A stretch of DNA of 64,000 bases, taken from an uncultured Candidatus Melainabacteria bacterium. Its GTDB lineage: Bacteria > Cyanobacteriota > Vampirovibrionia > Gastranaerophilales > Gastranaerophilaceae. Within the stretch, counting starts at the first letter, position 1. Each line of letters starts with the position of its first letter. Position numbers and translations under genes: made by a program. The notes beneath the pieces are model-generated. The model made no database searches. It was not told the origin of the DNA and saw nothing but the letters and a program-made list of their open reading frames with translations. The stretch lies in contig CAKVIN010000012.1 in NCBI GenBank assembly GCA_934754425.1, forward strand, positions 17,241-81,240. Direction: 5' to 3'. Shown here piece by piece: positions 44,272 through 51,434 of the stretch.

Positions 44272-45297
44272 TTAGTTTTTATTTCTATCAACCAACTTAT
44301 TAGACTTATTCCAATTAAAAGAAGAACGGATTTCAGAACCAATTTTTTCAATCAAATGTCCTTTTGATGCATTTCTTAGCTCATCAAACTTTTTACCGCC
44401 ACCAGTCATTTCATTCATAAATTCTTGTGCATACTTTCCACTTTGTATATCTTCAAGAATTTTTTTCATTTCTGACTTAACTTGAGGATTAATTAATCTT
44501 GTACCTCTTGTTAAATCACCATATTCTGCATTATTAGATATAGAATAATGCATGTCTTCAATTCCGCCTTGATAAATTAAATCAACGATTAATTTAAGTT
44601 CATGGCAAACTTCAAAATAAGCCATATATGGAGAGTATCCGGCTTCTACTAGAGTTTCAAATGCGGTTTTGATTAATGCAGAACAACCTCCGCAAAGAAC
44701 TGCCTGTTCTCCAAACAAATCGGTTTCAGTTTCTTCTTTAAAAGTTGTTTCAATTATACCTGTTCTACCGGAACCGATTGCTGCTGCATAAGATAAGGCA
44801 ATTTCAAGAGAATCAGTTGTGTAGTCTTGATACACTGCAACAAGTGATGGAACACCACGTCCATCTTTGTATTCACTTCTTACAGTATGCCCCGGAGCTT
44901 TTGGAGCAACCATTATTACATTAATATCCTTTGGTGGTTTAATAAATCCGTAATGAATATTAAAACCGTGAGAAAACATCAAATACTGACCGGCCCTTAA
45001 ATTCGGTTCAATTTCGTCTTTATAAACCTGAGCTTGAATTTCATCTGGTATTAAAATTTGAATAATATCGGCATGCTTAACTGCATCTGCAATTGACATT
45101 GTTGTTAAACCATAATCTTTTGCTTTAATATCAGATTTTCCACCTTGACGAAGCCCTAAAATAACATCACATCCTGAATCTCTTAGATTTAAACTTTGCC
45201 CATAACCTTGTGAACCAAAGCCTATAACTGCAATTTTTTTTGACTTAATCAAATCAAGATTAATATCTTTATCCATATATATTTTTAAATCACTCAT
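44272..45297 (-). CDS. ilvC: Ketol-acid reductoisomerase (class I)
   Basis: KARI makes dihydroxy-isovalerate and dihydroxy-methylvalerate for valine, isoleucine and leucine synthesis, using NAD(P)H and Mg2+. The Rossmann loop is VIGFGSQGYGQSLNLRDSG, followed by the cofactor-choice loop LRQGGKS. The knotted domain holds ETDLFGEQAVLCGG and YFEVCHELKLIVDLIYQGG. Length 341 fits class I. The start is ATG 45297 with AAGGAGG upstream. The promoter -10 (45320-45325) lies directly after the clpX terminator. Confidence 0.94.
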   Translation of the reverse strand: MSDLKIYMDKDINLDLIKSKKIAVIGFGSQGYGQSLNLRDSGCDVILGLRQGGKSDIKAKDYGLTTMSIADAVKHADIIQILIPDEIQAQVYKDEIEPNLRAGQYLMFSHGFNIHYGFIKPPKDINVIMVAPKAPGHTVRSEYKDGRGVPSLVAVYQDYTTDSLEIALSYAAAIGSGRTGIIETTFKEETETDLFGEQAVLCGGCSALIKTAFETLVEAGYSPYMAYFEVCHELKLIVDLIYQGGIEDMHYSISNNAEYGDLTRGTRLINPQVKSEMKKILEDIQSGKYAQEFMNEMTGGGKKFDELRNASKGHLIEKIGSEIRSSFNWNKSNKLVDRNKN

Positions 45298-45319
45298 AAC
45301 TTCCTCCTTAATTACCATA

Positions 45320-45347
45320 ATTATATCACTTAAAAAGGGTCGAACAA
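45320..45347 (-). promoter_or_regulatory. ilvC promoter overlapping clpX terminator
   Basis: On the minus strand TTGTTC (45347-45342), 16 bases, TATAAT (45325-45320), with TG just before the -10. The -35 falls inside the terminator hairpin. Confidence 0.65.
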
Positions 45348-45365
45348 CTTAGTTCGACCCTTTTT
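45332..45365 (-). terminator. Rho-independent terminator of clpX
   Basis: AAAAAGGGTCGAAC (45332-45345) pairs perfectly with GTTCGACCCTTTTT (45352-45365). Confidence 0.9.
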
Positions 45366-45382
45366 GTAAATTTAAAATCAAT

Positions 45383-46714
45383 TTAAGCGATTTCTGCTCT
45401 TGTTTTAGTTGATAAATCTGATGATTTGTTATTAGGCAAATGAATCAACTCTGCAGTATTATCAATCTCATCTTGCTTTTCAACCATATCTTTTGTTACA
45501 ACAAATTTTGTTATGTCATGCTTTGTTGGAATATCATACATAACATCAAGCATCAATTCTTCAACAATAGAACGCAATGCTCTTGCACCCGTTTTACGTT
45601 TGATAGCTTTTTGTGCAATTAAATCTATAGCTTCCGGTTCAAACTCTAAATCAACTCCATCCATTTCCATCAAGCACTTGTATTGTTTTAATACAGCATT
45701 TTTAGGTTCTGTTAAAATCATTTTTAAAGTTTTTTCATCCAATGCATCAAGAACGGCATAAACAGGAATTCTACCTATAAATTCAGGAATTAAACCAAAT
45801 TTTAACAAATCTTCAGGTTGTAATTTTTTAAGAATTCTAGCTGCAGCTTGTTCTTTTTCAGCCTGAGTAGGTGCAGATTTTCCAAAACCGATAGATGAAC
45901 CGTCTTTAACACGATGTTCAATAATTTTATCTAAGTCAACAAACGCACCACCTACAATAAATAAGATATTGCTTGTGTCAATTTGAATCATTTCTTGTTG
46001 AGGATGTTTTCTGCCACCTTGAGGCGGAACATTTGCAACAGTACCTTCAATAAGTTTTAATAATGCTTGTTGAACACCTTCACCTGATACATCTCTTGTA
46101 ATAGATGTATTTTCAGATTTTCTTGCAATTTTATCAATTTCATCAATATAAATAATGCCTCTTTCAGCTTTTTTAGCATCAAATTCAGCATTTTGGTATA
46201 ATCTCAAAAGAATATTTTCTACGTCATCACCAACATAACCTGCTTCGGTTAAAGTTGTAGCATCAGCTACTGCGAATGGAACATCTAACATTTTTGCCAA
46301 AGTTTGAGCTAATAATGTTTTTCCGCTACCTGTTGGGCCAACCAGAAGAATATTTGATTTTTGAATTTCTACGCCGTTAGTATTTTCTTGTTTATTGTGT
46401 TTAAGACGTTTGTAATGGTTATAAACAGCAACAGAAAGCACTTTTTTTGCATCATCTTGACCTACAATATGCTCATCAAGATAAGCTTTTATCTCGTGAG
46501 GTTTTGGAATTGCTTTTTCTTCAACCTGTTCTGAAGCTTTATCTTGTTTTTCACCTTTATTTTCTTTTGCTTCAAAAAATTCTTCATCCAATATTTCATT
46601 GCATAATTCTACACATTCGTCACAAATAAATACATCAGGTCCGGCTATTAATTTTTTTACCTGATCCTGTGTTTTACCGCAAAACGAACATTTTAACCTA
46701 TCATTAGATGACAT
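45383..46714 (-). CDS. clpX: ATP-dependent Clp protease ATP-binding subunit ClpX
   Basis: AAA+ unfoldase that feeds substrates to ClpP. The N-terminal zinc-binding domain has CSFCGKTQ and FICDECVELC (four Cys). The AAA+ module has Walker A VGPTGSGKTLLAQTLA and Walker B GIIYIDEIDKIAR. The substrate-pore and sensor regions follow, and the ClpP-binding IGF loop reads SSIGFG. Length is 443. It lies 68 bases downstream of clpP with a hairpin between them that lacks a T run, so the pair is probably one transcript. Confidence 0.96.
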   Translation of the reverse strand: MSSNDRLKCSFCGKTQDQVKKLIAGPDVFICDECVELCNEILDEEFFEAKENKGEKQDKASEQVEEKAIPKPHEIKAYLDEHIVGQDDAKKVLSVAVYNHYKRLKHNKQENTNGVEIQKSNILLVGPTGSGKTLLAQTLAKMLDVPFAVADATTLTEAGYVGDDVENILLRLYQNAEFDAKKAERGIIYIDEIDKIARKSENTSITRDVSGEGVQQALLKLIEGTVANVPPQGGRKHPQQEMIQIDTSNILFIVGGAFVDLDKIIEHRVKDGSSIGFGKSAPTQAEKEQAAARILKKLQPEDLLKFGLIPEFIGRIPVYAVLDALDEKTLKMILTEPKNAVLKQYKCLMEMDGVDLEFEPEAIDLIAQKAIKRKTGARALRSIVEELMLDVMYDIPTKHDITKFVVTKDMVEKQDEIDNTAELIHLPNNKSSDLSTKTRAEIA

Positions 46715-46737
46715 AACATTCTCCTGTCTAATAGAAG

Positions 46738-46773
46738 TTTAGAGGTATTGATACTAGCAAAAATACCTCTAAA
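46738..46773 (-). promoter_or_regulatory. Hairpin between clpP and clpX
   Basis: TTTAGAGGTATT (46740-46751 region) pairs with ATACCTCTAAA (46763-46773 region). Without a U tract on the minus-strand RNA it is more likely a processing or stabilising stem-loop than a terminator. Confidence 0.5.
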
Positions 46774-46782
46774 CACTAACTT

Positions 46783-47367
46783 TTAACCTTCTTTTGTAAT
46801 AACTTTATCAATCATACCGTATTCAAGAGCTTCTTGTGGAGTCATGATATAGTCACGATCTGTATCTTTTTCAATCTTCTTAATTGATTGACCTGTGTTA
46901 GAAGCCATGATTTCGTTCAATGTTTTCTTAATTCTTAAAATTTCTTGAGCTTGAATTTCGATATCAGTAGCTTGACCTTGAGCACCACCTAAAGGTTGAT
47001 GAATAAGAACTCTTGAATGAGGAAGAGCCATTCTCTTACCTTTAGCACCAGAACATAACAAGAATGCACCCATTGAAGCTGCTTGACCTAAACAAATTGT
47101 TTGAACATCAGCTCTAATATGTTGCATTGTATCATATATAGCTAAACCTGCTGTAACACTACCACCTGGAGAGTTGATATAAAGCATAATATCTTTTTCC
47201 GGATTTTCGCTATCCAATAGAAGAAGTTGAGCAACAATTAAGTTAGCAACCATATCATCTACAGGAGTTCCGAGGAAAATAATTCTTTCTCTTAATAATC
47301 TTGAAAAGATATCGAAAGAACGTTCGCCTCTGCTTGATTGTTCAATTACTACAGGTACAAAACTCAT
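46783..47367 (-). CDS. clpP: ATP-dependent Clp protease proteolytic subunit
   Basis: Serine peptidase of 194 residues that forms the double-heptamer barrel. The catalytic serine is in GQAASMGAFLLCSG and the histidine in LPHSRVLIHQPLGG, with the aspartate later in KDTDRDY. The conserved FLGTPVDDMVANLIVAQLL region is present. The N-terminus starts SFVPVVIEQSSRGERSFDIF as in type 1 ClpP. It precedes clpX; trigger factor is not adjacent. Confidence 0.96.
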   Translation of the reverse strand: MSFVPVVIEQSSRGERSFDIFSRLLRERIIFLGTPVDDMVANLIVAQLLLLDSENPEKDIMLYINSPGGSVTAGLAIYDTMQHIRADVQTICLGQAASMGAFLLCSGAKGKRMALPHSRVLIHQPLGGAQGQATDIEIQAQEILRIKKTLNEIMASNTGQSIKKIEKDTDRDYIMTPQEALEYGMIDKVITKEG

Positions 47368-47516
47368 TTTAAAATTTCCTTTCTTATTTATTTAAAAGAC
47401 AATAATATTATACATTACAAAAATTATATAACAAATAATTAGTTTGTATGAAATATCCTTACTAAATTGGGTCAAATTTATTATAACACAAATTATAAAA
47501 AATACACAAACTTCTA

Positions 47517-47545
47517 TTGACAAGACTTTCGCAAAATTGTACTAT
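47517..47545 (+). promoter_or_regulatory. Sigma-70 promoter
   Basis: TTGACA (47517-47522), 17 bases, TACTAT (47540-47545), 28 bases before the ATG at 47573. Confidence 0.75.
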
Positions 47546-47572
47546 TTAAATGTACAAAAAGAGGAGTGTGTT

Positions 47573-47863
47573 ATGAGAATCAATGCTATTAACAATGTTT
47601 CATGTCAACCTAAAATGCAAAAGACAAATCGCAATTTTAAAGGTGCTTCTATGCAAGGTGGTGTCGAAGTTGTGAAACATGTTGCAGCCGGAGGTGGTTT
47701 ATCCGGATTAGGCGCACTAGGAGCTTTAGTTGCCGGAGCTTTGGCTATTCTAGGTATGGCAAAGTGTGTAGATTATAAGCTTAATGATAGAAGTCAATTT
47801 TCTGAAAAGGAAAAAGATGAGTTTGTAGACCATATGATTATGAGTGATATAATGTTTGGTTAA
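47573..47863 (+). CDS. Small protein with N-terminal FKG motif and Gly-rich hydrophobic segment
   Basis: 96 residues from ATG 47573, which has AGGAG and sits downstream of a clear sigma-70 promoter, so the longer upstream frame is not used. The N-terminus MRINAINNVS...NRNFKGAS resembles the short leader of the M16 peptidase (MKVNNVQNIIFRGK). Residues 35-65 are a Gly/Ala/Leu-rich membrane-like helix (AAGGGLSGLGALGALVAGAL). The end is charged. It may be a small membrane-active or membrane-anchored protein. No family recognised. Confidence 0.65.
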   Translation: MRINAINNVSCQPKMQKTNRNFKGASMQGGVEVVKHVAAGGGLSGLGALGALVAGALAILGMAKCVDYKLNDRSQFSEKEKDEFVDHMIMSDIMFG

Positions 47864-47865
47864 AT

Positions 47866-47898
47866 AAAAAAACTCCTGTGTAATGCAGGAGTTTTTTT
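47866..47898. terminator. Bidirectional terminator
   Basis: AAAAAAACTCCTG (47866-47878) pairs with CAGGAGTTTTTTT (47886-47898); it serves the 96-residue gene and the convergent rubredoxin gene. Confidence 0.9.
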
Positions 47899-47917
47899 AT
47901 GAATAACAATTTTTATT

Positions 47918-48076
47918 TTATACTTTTTCAAACATATCTTTGCCAACTGCACAAAGAGGACAAACCCAATCAGCCGGTAAATCTTCAAATGATGTTCCTG
48001 CAGCAATTCCGTTATCAGGATCGCCAACAGCCGGATCATAAACATATTGACAAACTGTGCATACATATTTTTCCAT
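47918..48076 (-). CDS. Rubredoxin
   Basis: A 52-residue protein, MEKYVCTVCQYVYDPAVGD... with both iron-binding pairs: CTVCQYVYDP near the N-terminus and ADWVCPLCAVGKDMFEKV at the end. The Gly, Asp and aromatic residues typical of rubredoxin are all in place. AAGGAG lies 6-7 bases before the ATG. It carries single electrons in the cytosol, and the flavodiiron protein at 3425 is the expected acceptor for O2 or NO reduction. It is a stand-alone gene between a terminator and infB. Confidence 0.96.
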   Translation of the reverse strand: MEKYVCTVCQYVYDPAVGDPDNGIAAGTSFEDLPADWVCPLCAVGKDMFEKV

Positions 48077-48093
48077 AGTTTTCTCCTTCTAAA

Positions 48094-50658
48094 TTATTCT
48101 AACTCAGAGCGTTCAATCTCTTGTTTAGTAGTAAATTTAACAATATCGCCTTCTTGAATATCATTGAATTTAACAAAAGACAAACCACATTCAAAGCCTT
48201 GCGCAACTTCTTTAACGTCATCTTTAAATCTCTTAAGTTGATCAACTGCACCCTTGAAGATTTCTTTACCATCTCTGTAGATTGTAGCAGTGTCATTTCT
48301 ATTAATCTTACCTTCTGTAACGTAACAACCTGCAATCTTTTGAATCTTACCAATTGTGAAGATTTGTCTGATTTCAACTTGACCGGTAACAATTTCTTTA
48401 ACTTCAGGTGAAAGTAGAGAAATCATAGTCTTTTCAATATCTTCTAAAATTTGATAGATGATATCATATTTCTTAATTGTAACACCTTCTCTTTCTGCAG
48501 CTGCCAAAGCATTTGAATCTTCTTTTACTGTAAATCCTAAGATTAATGCGTTAGATGCAGATGCTAACATAACATCGGCTTCTGAAATATCACCAACACC
48601 AACGTGAATAATCTTTGTTACAATTTCTTTTGATTCAAATTGTGCAATTGCTTGAGATACGGCTTCTGCAGAACCATGAGTATTAGCTTTAATAATCAAA
48701 TTCAATTGTGGAATATCGCCATCAGCATCACCTGCTTCTCTTCTCATATGAGCAGGAAGCATAGCGTCCAATCTCTTGTTACGTTCTTTTTCTTTACGTT
48801 TTTCTACAATAGATTTCATTTCTTTTTCGTTCTTAACAACTTCAAAGAAATCACCTGCATTTGGAACTTCTGTTAAACCTAAAATCTCAACCGGAGTTGA
48901 AGGTTCGGCTTTAACGATTCTTTCACCGGAATCTGATAATAATGCTCTAACTCTACCGCAAGCAGTACCTACAACAATGCAATTACCCGCTCTTAAAGTA
49001 CCATTTTGAACAAGTAGCGTTGCTACAGGACCTTTACCTTTATCAAGATTTGCTTCAATTACAACACCGGAAGCTTCTGCCTTAGGATTAGCTTTCAAAT
49101 CTTGTACTTCTGCAACAAGTAGAATATATTCCAATAATTCATCAATACCTGTACCTTGAAGAGCAGAAACATTAACTGTAATTGTGTCACCACCCCAAGC
49201 TTCAGGAACAAGTCCATGTTCAGTTAACTGTTGAAGAACTCTATCCGGATTTGCTCCAGGTTTATCACACTTGTTAACAGCAACAATAATAGGAACTTCC
49301 GCTGCTTTTGCGTGGTTAATTGCTTCAATTGTTTGAGGCATTATACCGTCATCTGCTGCTACTACCAAAATTGCAATATCAGTAGCTTTTGCACCTCTTG
49401 CACGCATTTCGGTAAATGCTTCGTGCCCTGGAGTATCAACGAACACAATTTTTTTCTCGTGCTTATTATCTAAATATACAGTATAAGCACCGATTGACTG
49501 AGTTATACCACCTACCTCAGTAGCAACAATTTTGTGTTTTGAAGCTCTTATACTATCTAGCAAAGTAGTTTTACCATGGTCAACGTGACCCATAATACTA
49601 ACAACAGGAGCACGTTTTTTCAGAAGTTTTTTATCTACTTCTGTTAAAGCTTTTTGTTTTTGTTCTTTTTCAAGTTCTTCTTCCATGAAAGCTTCAATAT
49701 CTTCTTCTAAAACTTCCAATTCATACTCTGCACAAACTTTTTTAATCGTATCCACGTCGATAAGCTGGTTAACAGTTGCCATGATACCTTGGAACATAAG
49801 AAATTTAACAATTTCTGCCGGAGTTTTATGAATCTTATCAGCCAATTCACTAATTGTCATTGGTTGATTAACAACTATTTGTTTGACTTCGGCTTGTTCT
49901 GCTTCTTTATGTGATTTCTTTTTATGCTTTTGCGCAGCAGCTTTTTCTAAAGAAATCATTTCTTGATCTTCTTTTTTAGAATTAAAATCTTTGTCTTTTT
50001 TCTTTCCTGTATCAACTTTTCTTTTACCAGCAGGATTACTTTTTCCTTCATAAATTTCTTGAGGAATAATTCTTCTTTCTACTAATTTCTTTTCTTGAGA
50101 ACCTTTTCCTGCCGGTTTTTTATTTTTATCATCAGCCGGTTTTACAGGTTTTTGAGGAGCACGTCTTACAATCTCAATTCTTGATTGATTTTTAGGATAT
50201 TCAATTTTAGTGCGCTCTATTCTTACTGCAGGCTTTTCAACCTTTTTCTCAACTTTTTCAACAACTGATTTTTTTTCTTGTACAACAGGTTTTTCAACAC
50301 GTTCAACACGTTCTACACGTTCAACTTTTTCTATACGAGGAACTCTTTGAACTCTTTCGATACGTTCAACTTTTTCAATTTTTGATGAAGTTGTTTTTTC
50401 TACTTTTGTATTGTTTTTTTCTTTTGTGCCTTCTTCAGCAGAAACCGGTTTAGCTTTTTTTACAACGAAAGCTTTTGGTTTTGTATTACTTTTCTTTGGT
50501 GCAATTCCTAAATGCTCTTTCAATTTTCTTATTTGAGTCGGATTAACAGTATTAGAGTGCGATTTTACTATAATATCTATTTCTCCAAACTTTTCTATGA
50601 CTTCTTTACTTGTCATACCAAGTTCTTTTGCTAATTCACTAACTCTTATACTGTCCAT
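48094..50658 (-). CDS. infB: Translation initiation factor IF-2
   Basis: IF-2 delivers fMet-tRNA to the 30S subunit. The 854 residues comprise an N-terminal IF2_N helix (RVSELAKELGMTSKEVIEKF), a long basic/acidic disordered linker with RVERVERVERVEK-type repeats, a second IF2_N at about 270-320, and the GTPase domain from about 358 (IMGHVDHGKTTLLDSIR, VDTPGHEAFTEMRARG, VAVNKCDKPGANPDRV). Domains II, III and C2 follow (ending VKFNDIQEGDIVKF). It is 16 bases downstream of ylxR; nusA, the usual upstream neighbour, is not here. Confidence 0.96.
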   Translation of the reverse strand: MDSIRVSELAKELGMTSKEVIEKFGEIDIIVKSHSNTVNPTQIRKLKEHLGIAPKKSNTKPKAFVVKKAKPVSAEEGTKEKNNTKVEKTTSSKIEKVERIERVQRVPRIEKVERVERVERVEKPVVQEKKSVVEKVEKKVEKPAVRIERTKIEYPKNQSRIEIVRRAPQKPVKPADDKNKKPAGKGSQEKKLVERRIIPQEIYEGKSNPAGKRKVDTGKKKDKDFNSKKEDQEMISLEKAAAQKHKKKSHKEAEQAEVKQIVVNQPMTISELADKIHKTPAEIVKFLMFQGIMATVNQLIDVDTIKKVCAEYELEVLEEDIEAFMEEELEKEQKQKALTEVDKKLLKKRAPVVSIMGHVDHGKTTLLDSIRASKHKIVATEVGGITQSIGAYTVYLDNKHEKKIVFVDTPGHEAFTEMRARGAKATDIAILVVAADDGIMPQTIEAINHAKAAEVPIIVAVNKCDKPGANPDRVLQQLTEHGLVPEAWGGDTITVNVSALQGTGIDELLEYILLVAEVQDLKANPKAEASGVVIEANLDKGKGPVATLLVQNGTLRAGNCIVVGTACGRVRALLSDSGERIVKAEPSTPVEILGLTEVPNAGDFFEVVKNEKEMKSIVEKRKEKERNKRLDAMLPAHMRREAGDADGDIPQLNLIIKANTHGSAEAVSQAIAQFESKEIVTKIIHVGVGDISEADVMLASASNALILGFTVKEDSNALAAAEREGVTIKKYDIIYQILEDIEKTMISLLSPEVKEIVTGQVEIRQIFTIGKIQKIAGCYVTEGKINRNDTATIYRDGKEIFKGAVDQLKRFKDDVKEVAQGFECGLSFVKFNDIQEGDIVKFTTKQEIERSELE

Positions 50659-50674
50659 TCAATAGTCCTTTCAA

Positions 50675-50932
50675 TTATTTGTCTTGATTTAATAACTCAA
50701 AAAGAGCTTCTTTATCAAGAGTTGCATTGGTTTTCAATGCTTTATTCAATTTTGATTTTTTTAATGCTAATTCAATACATCTTTGATTATAACAAAGATA
50801 TGCTGATCTGCCAAATGTTTTAGAATTTGGATTTATAACTATTTCTCCGCCATTCTCAGTTTTCATAACCCTAATAAGATTTTCTCTTGGCTTAAATTCT
50901 CCACATCCAACGCATTTTCTTTGTTTATCCAT
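50675..50932 (-). CDS. ylxR: YlxR/DUF448 RNA-binding-like protein
   Basis: 85 residues with the family core KQRKCVGCGEFKPRENLIRV and GRSAYLCYNQRCIELALKKSKLNKAL. YlxR is a small nucleic-acid-associated protein encoded between nusA and infB in most bacteria; here only infB follows. TATAAA at 50939-50944 ends exactly 6 bases before the ATG, so the mRNA would begin at the start codon, a leaderless arrangement for this operon. Confidence 0.92.
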   Translation of the reverse strand: MDKQRKCVGCGEFKPRENLIRVMKTENGGEIVINPNSKTFGRSAYLCYNQRCIELALKKSKLNKALKTNATLDKEALFELLNQDK

Positions 50933-50985
50933 GTTTTATTTATAACATAAACAATATTAAAATTAAACAATTATAATCATAGATT

Positions 50986-51041
50986 AGTAGGTCGGGCAAT
51001 GCCTGACAAAAATTTTATTATCAGGCATTGCCCGACCTACT
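50986..51041. repeat. Perfect 21-base inverted repeat (REP/MITE-like)
   Basis: AGTAGGTCGGGCAATGCC plus TGA (50986-51006) is exactly complementary to 51021-51041 across a 14-base AT loop. Its GC-rich arms contrast with the AT-rich surroundings. A degenerate arm occurs at 53066-53086. Confidence 0.85.
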
Positions 51042-51121
51042 TTACCTTTTTAAACAATTAAAAATTTTAATATATATTCATTTGTTAAGAAAACTGAAAA
51101 ATTGTTACAATTAGCGCAAAC

Positions 51122-51150
51122 GTAGTAGTAGTAGTAGTAGTAGTAGTAGT
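51122..51150 (+). repeat. GTA trinucleotide microsatellite
   Basis: Nine uninterrupted GTA units plus GT, 30 bases upstream of the sigma-28-type -35 element at 51180. Confidence 0.9.
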
Positions 51151-51179
51151 TACAATTTACATTTTTTACAAGAAAAGAT

Positions 51180-51206
51180 TAAAGTTTTTCAAAAAAGTGC
51201 CGATAT
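51180..51206 (+). promoter_or_regulatory. Sigma-28 (FliA)-type promoter
   Basis: TAAAGTTT (51180-51187), 11 bases, GCCGATAT (51199-51206), the best consensus match in the window. It now drives only a truncated frame, and perhaps read-through into 51435. Confidence 0.75.
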
Positions 51207-51240
51207 ATAAGAGGTAATAAAAATTACCAAGGAGAGCATT

Positions 51241-51345
51241 ATGAAAATTAAAAATGTAGCAAACACAAAAAATTCACAAATTTCAACCCCACCAGATAAA
51301 GCAGACAGAACAGTTGATGGAGTTGCAATAACGCATACGCAGTAA
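51241..51345 (+). pseudogene. Truncated duplicate of the gene at 51435
   Basis: A 34-residue frame, MKIKNVANTKNSQISTPPDK..., aligns with the first 27 residues of the next gene (MNIENVANAKSLQILTQLDK). After that point the reading is unrelated and stops. GGAG and the leader are also duplicated. It is a broken copy or a fossil of an in-place duplication. Confidence 0.7.
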
Positions 51346-51372
51346 TGGAATTTATATTTTTATCAAAAAAAT

Positions 51373-51399
51373 TAAAATTTTCAAAAAAAATACCCATAT
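51373..51399 (+). promoter_or_regulatory. Decayed sigma-28-type promoter
   Basis: TAAAATTT (51373-51380), 11 bases, ACCCATAT (51392-51399): the same layout as 51180 but with changed key bases (G5 of the -35, GCCG of the -10). It lies 36 bases before the ATG at 51435. Confidence 0.5.
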
Positions 51400-51434
51400 A
51401 TAAGAAGTAATAAAAAATTGCAAAGGAGAATATT

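Larger units (their letters stand above)
50933..51240. other. Intergenic region rich in repeats
   Basis: No gene. From left to right it holds the ylxR -10 region, a 21-base inverted repeat (50986-51041), a GTA microsatellite (51122-51150) and a sigma-28-type promoter (51180-51206). Confidence 0.6.

Noticed and set aside
48099..48392. 97-residue frame within infB
   Set aside because: Same strand, shifted frame inside a conserved housekeeping gene; a shadow.
51122..51150. Possible CRISPR-like short array
   Set aside because: The unit is only three bases with no spacers; it is a microsatellite. No CRISPR array or cas gene is in the window.
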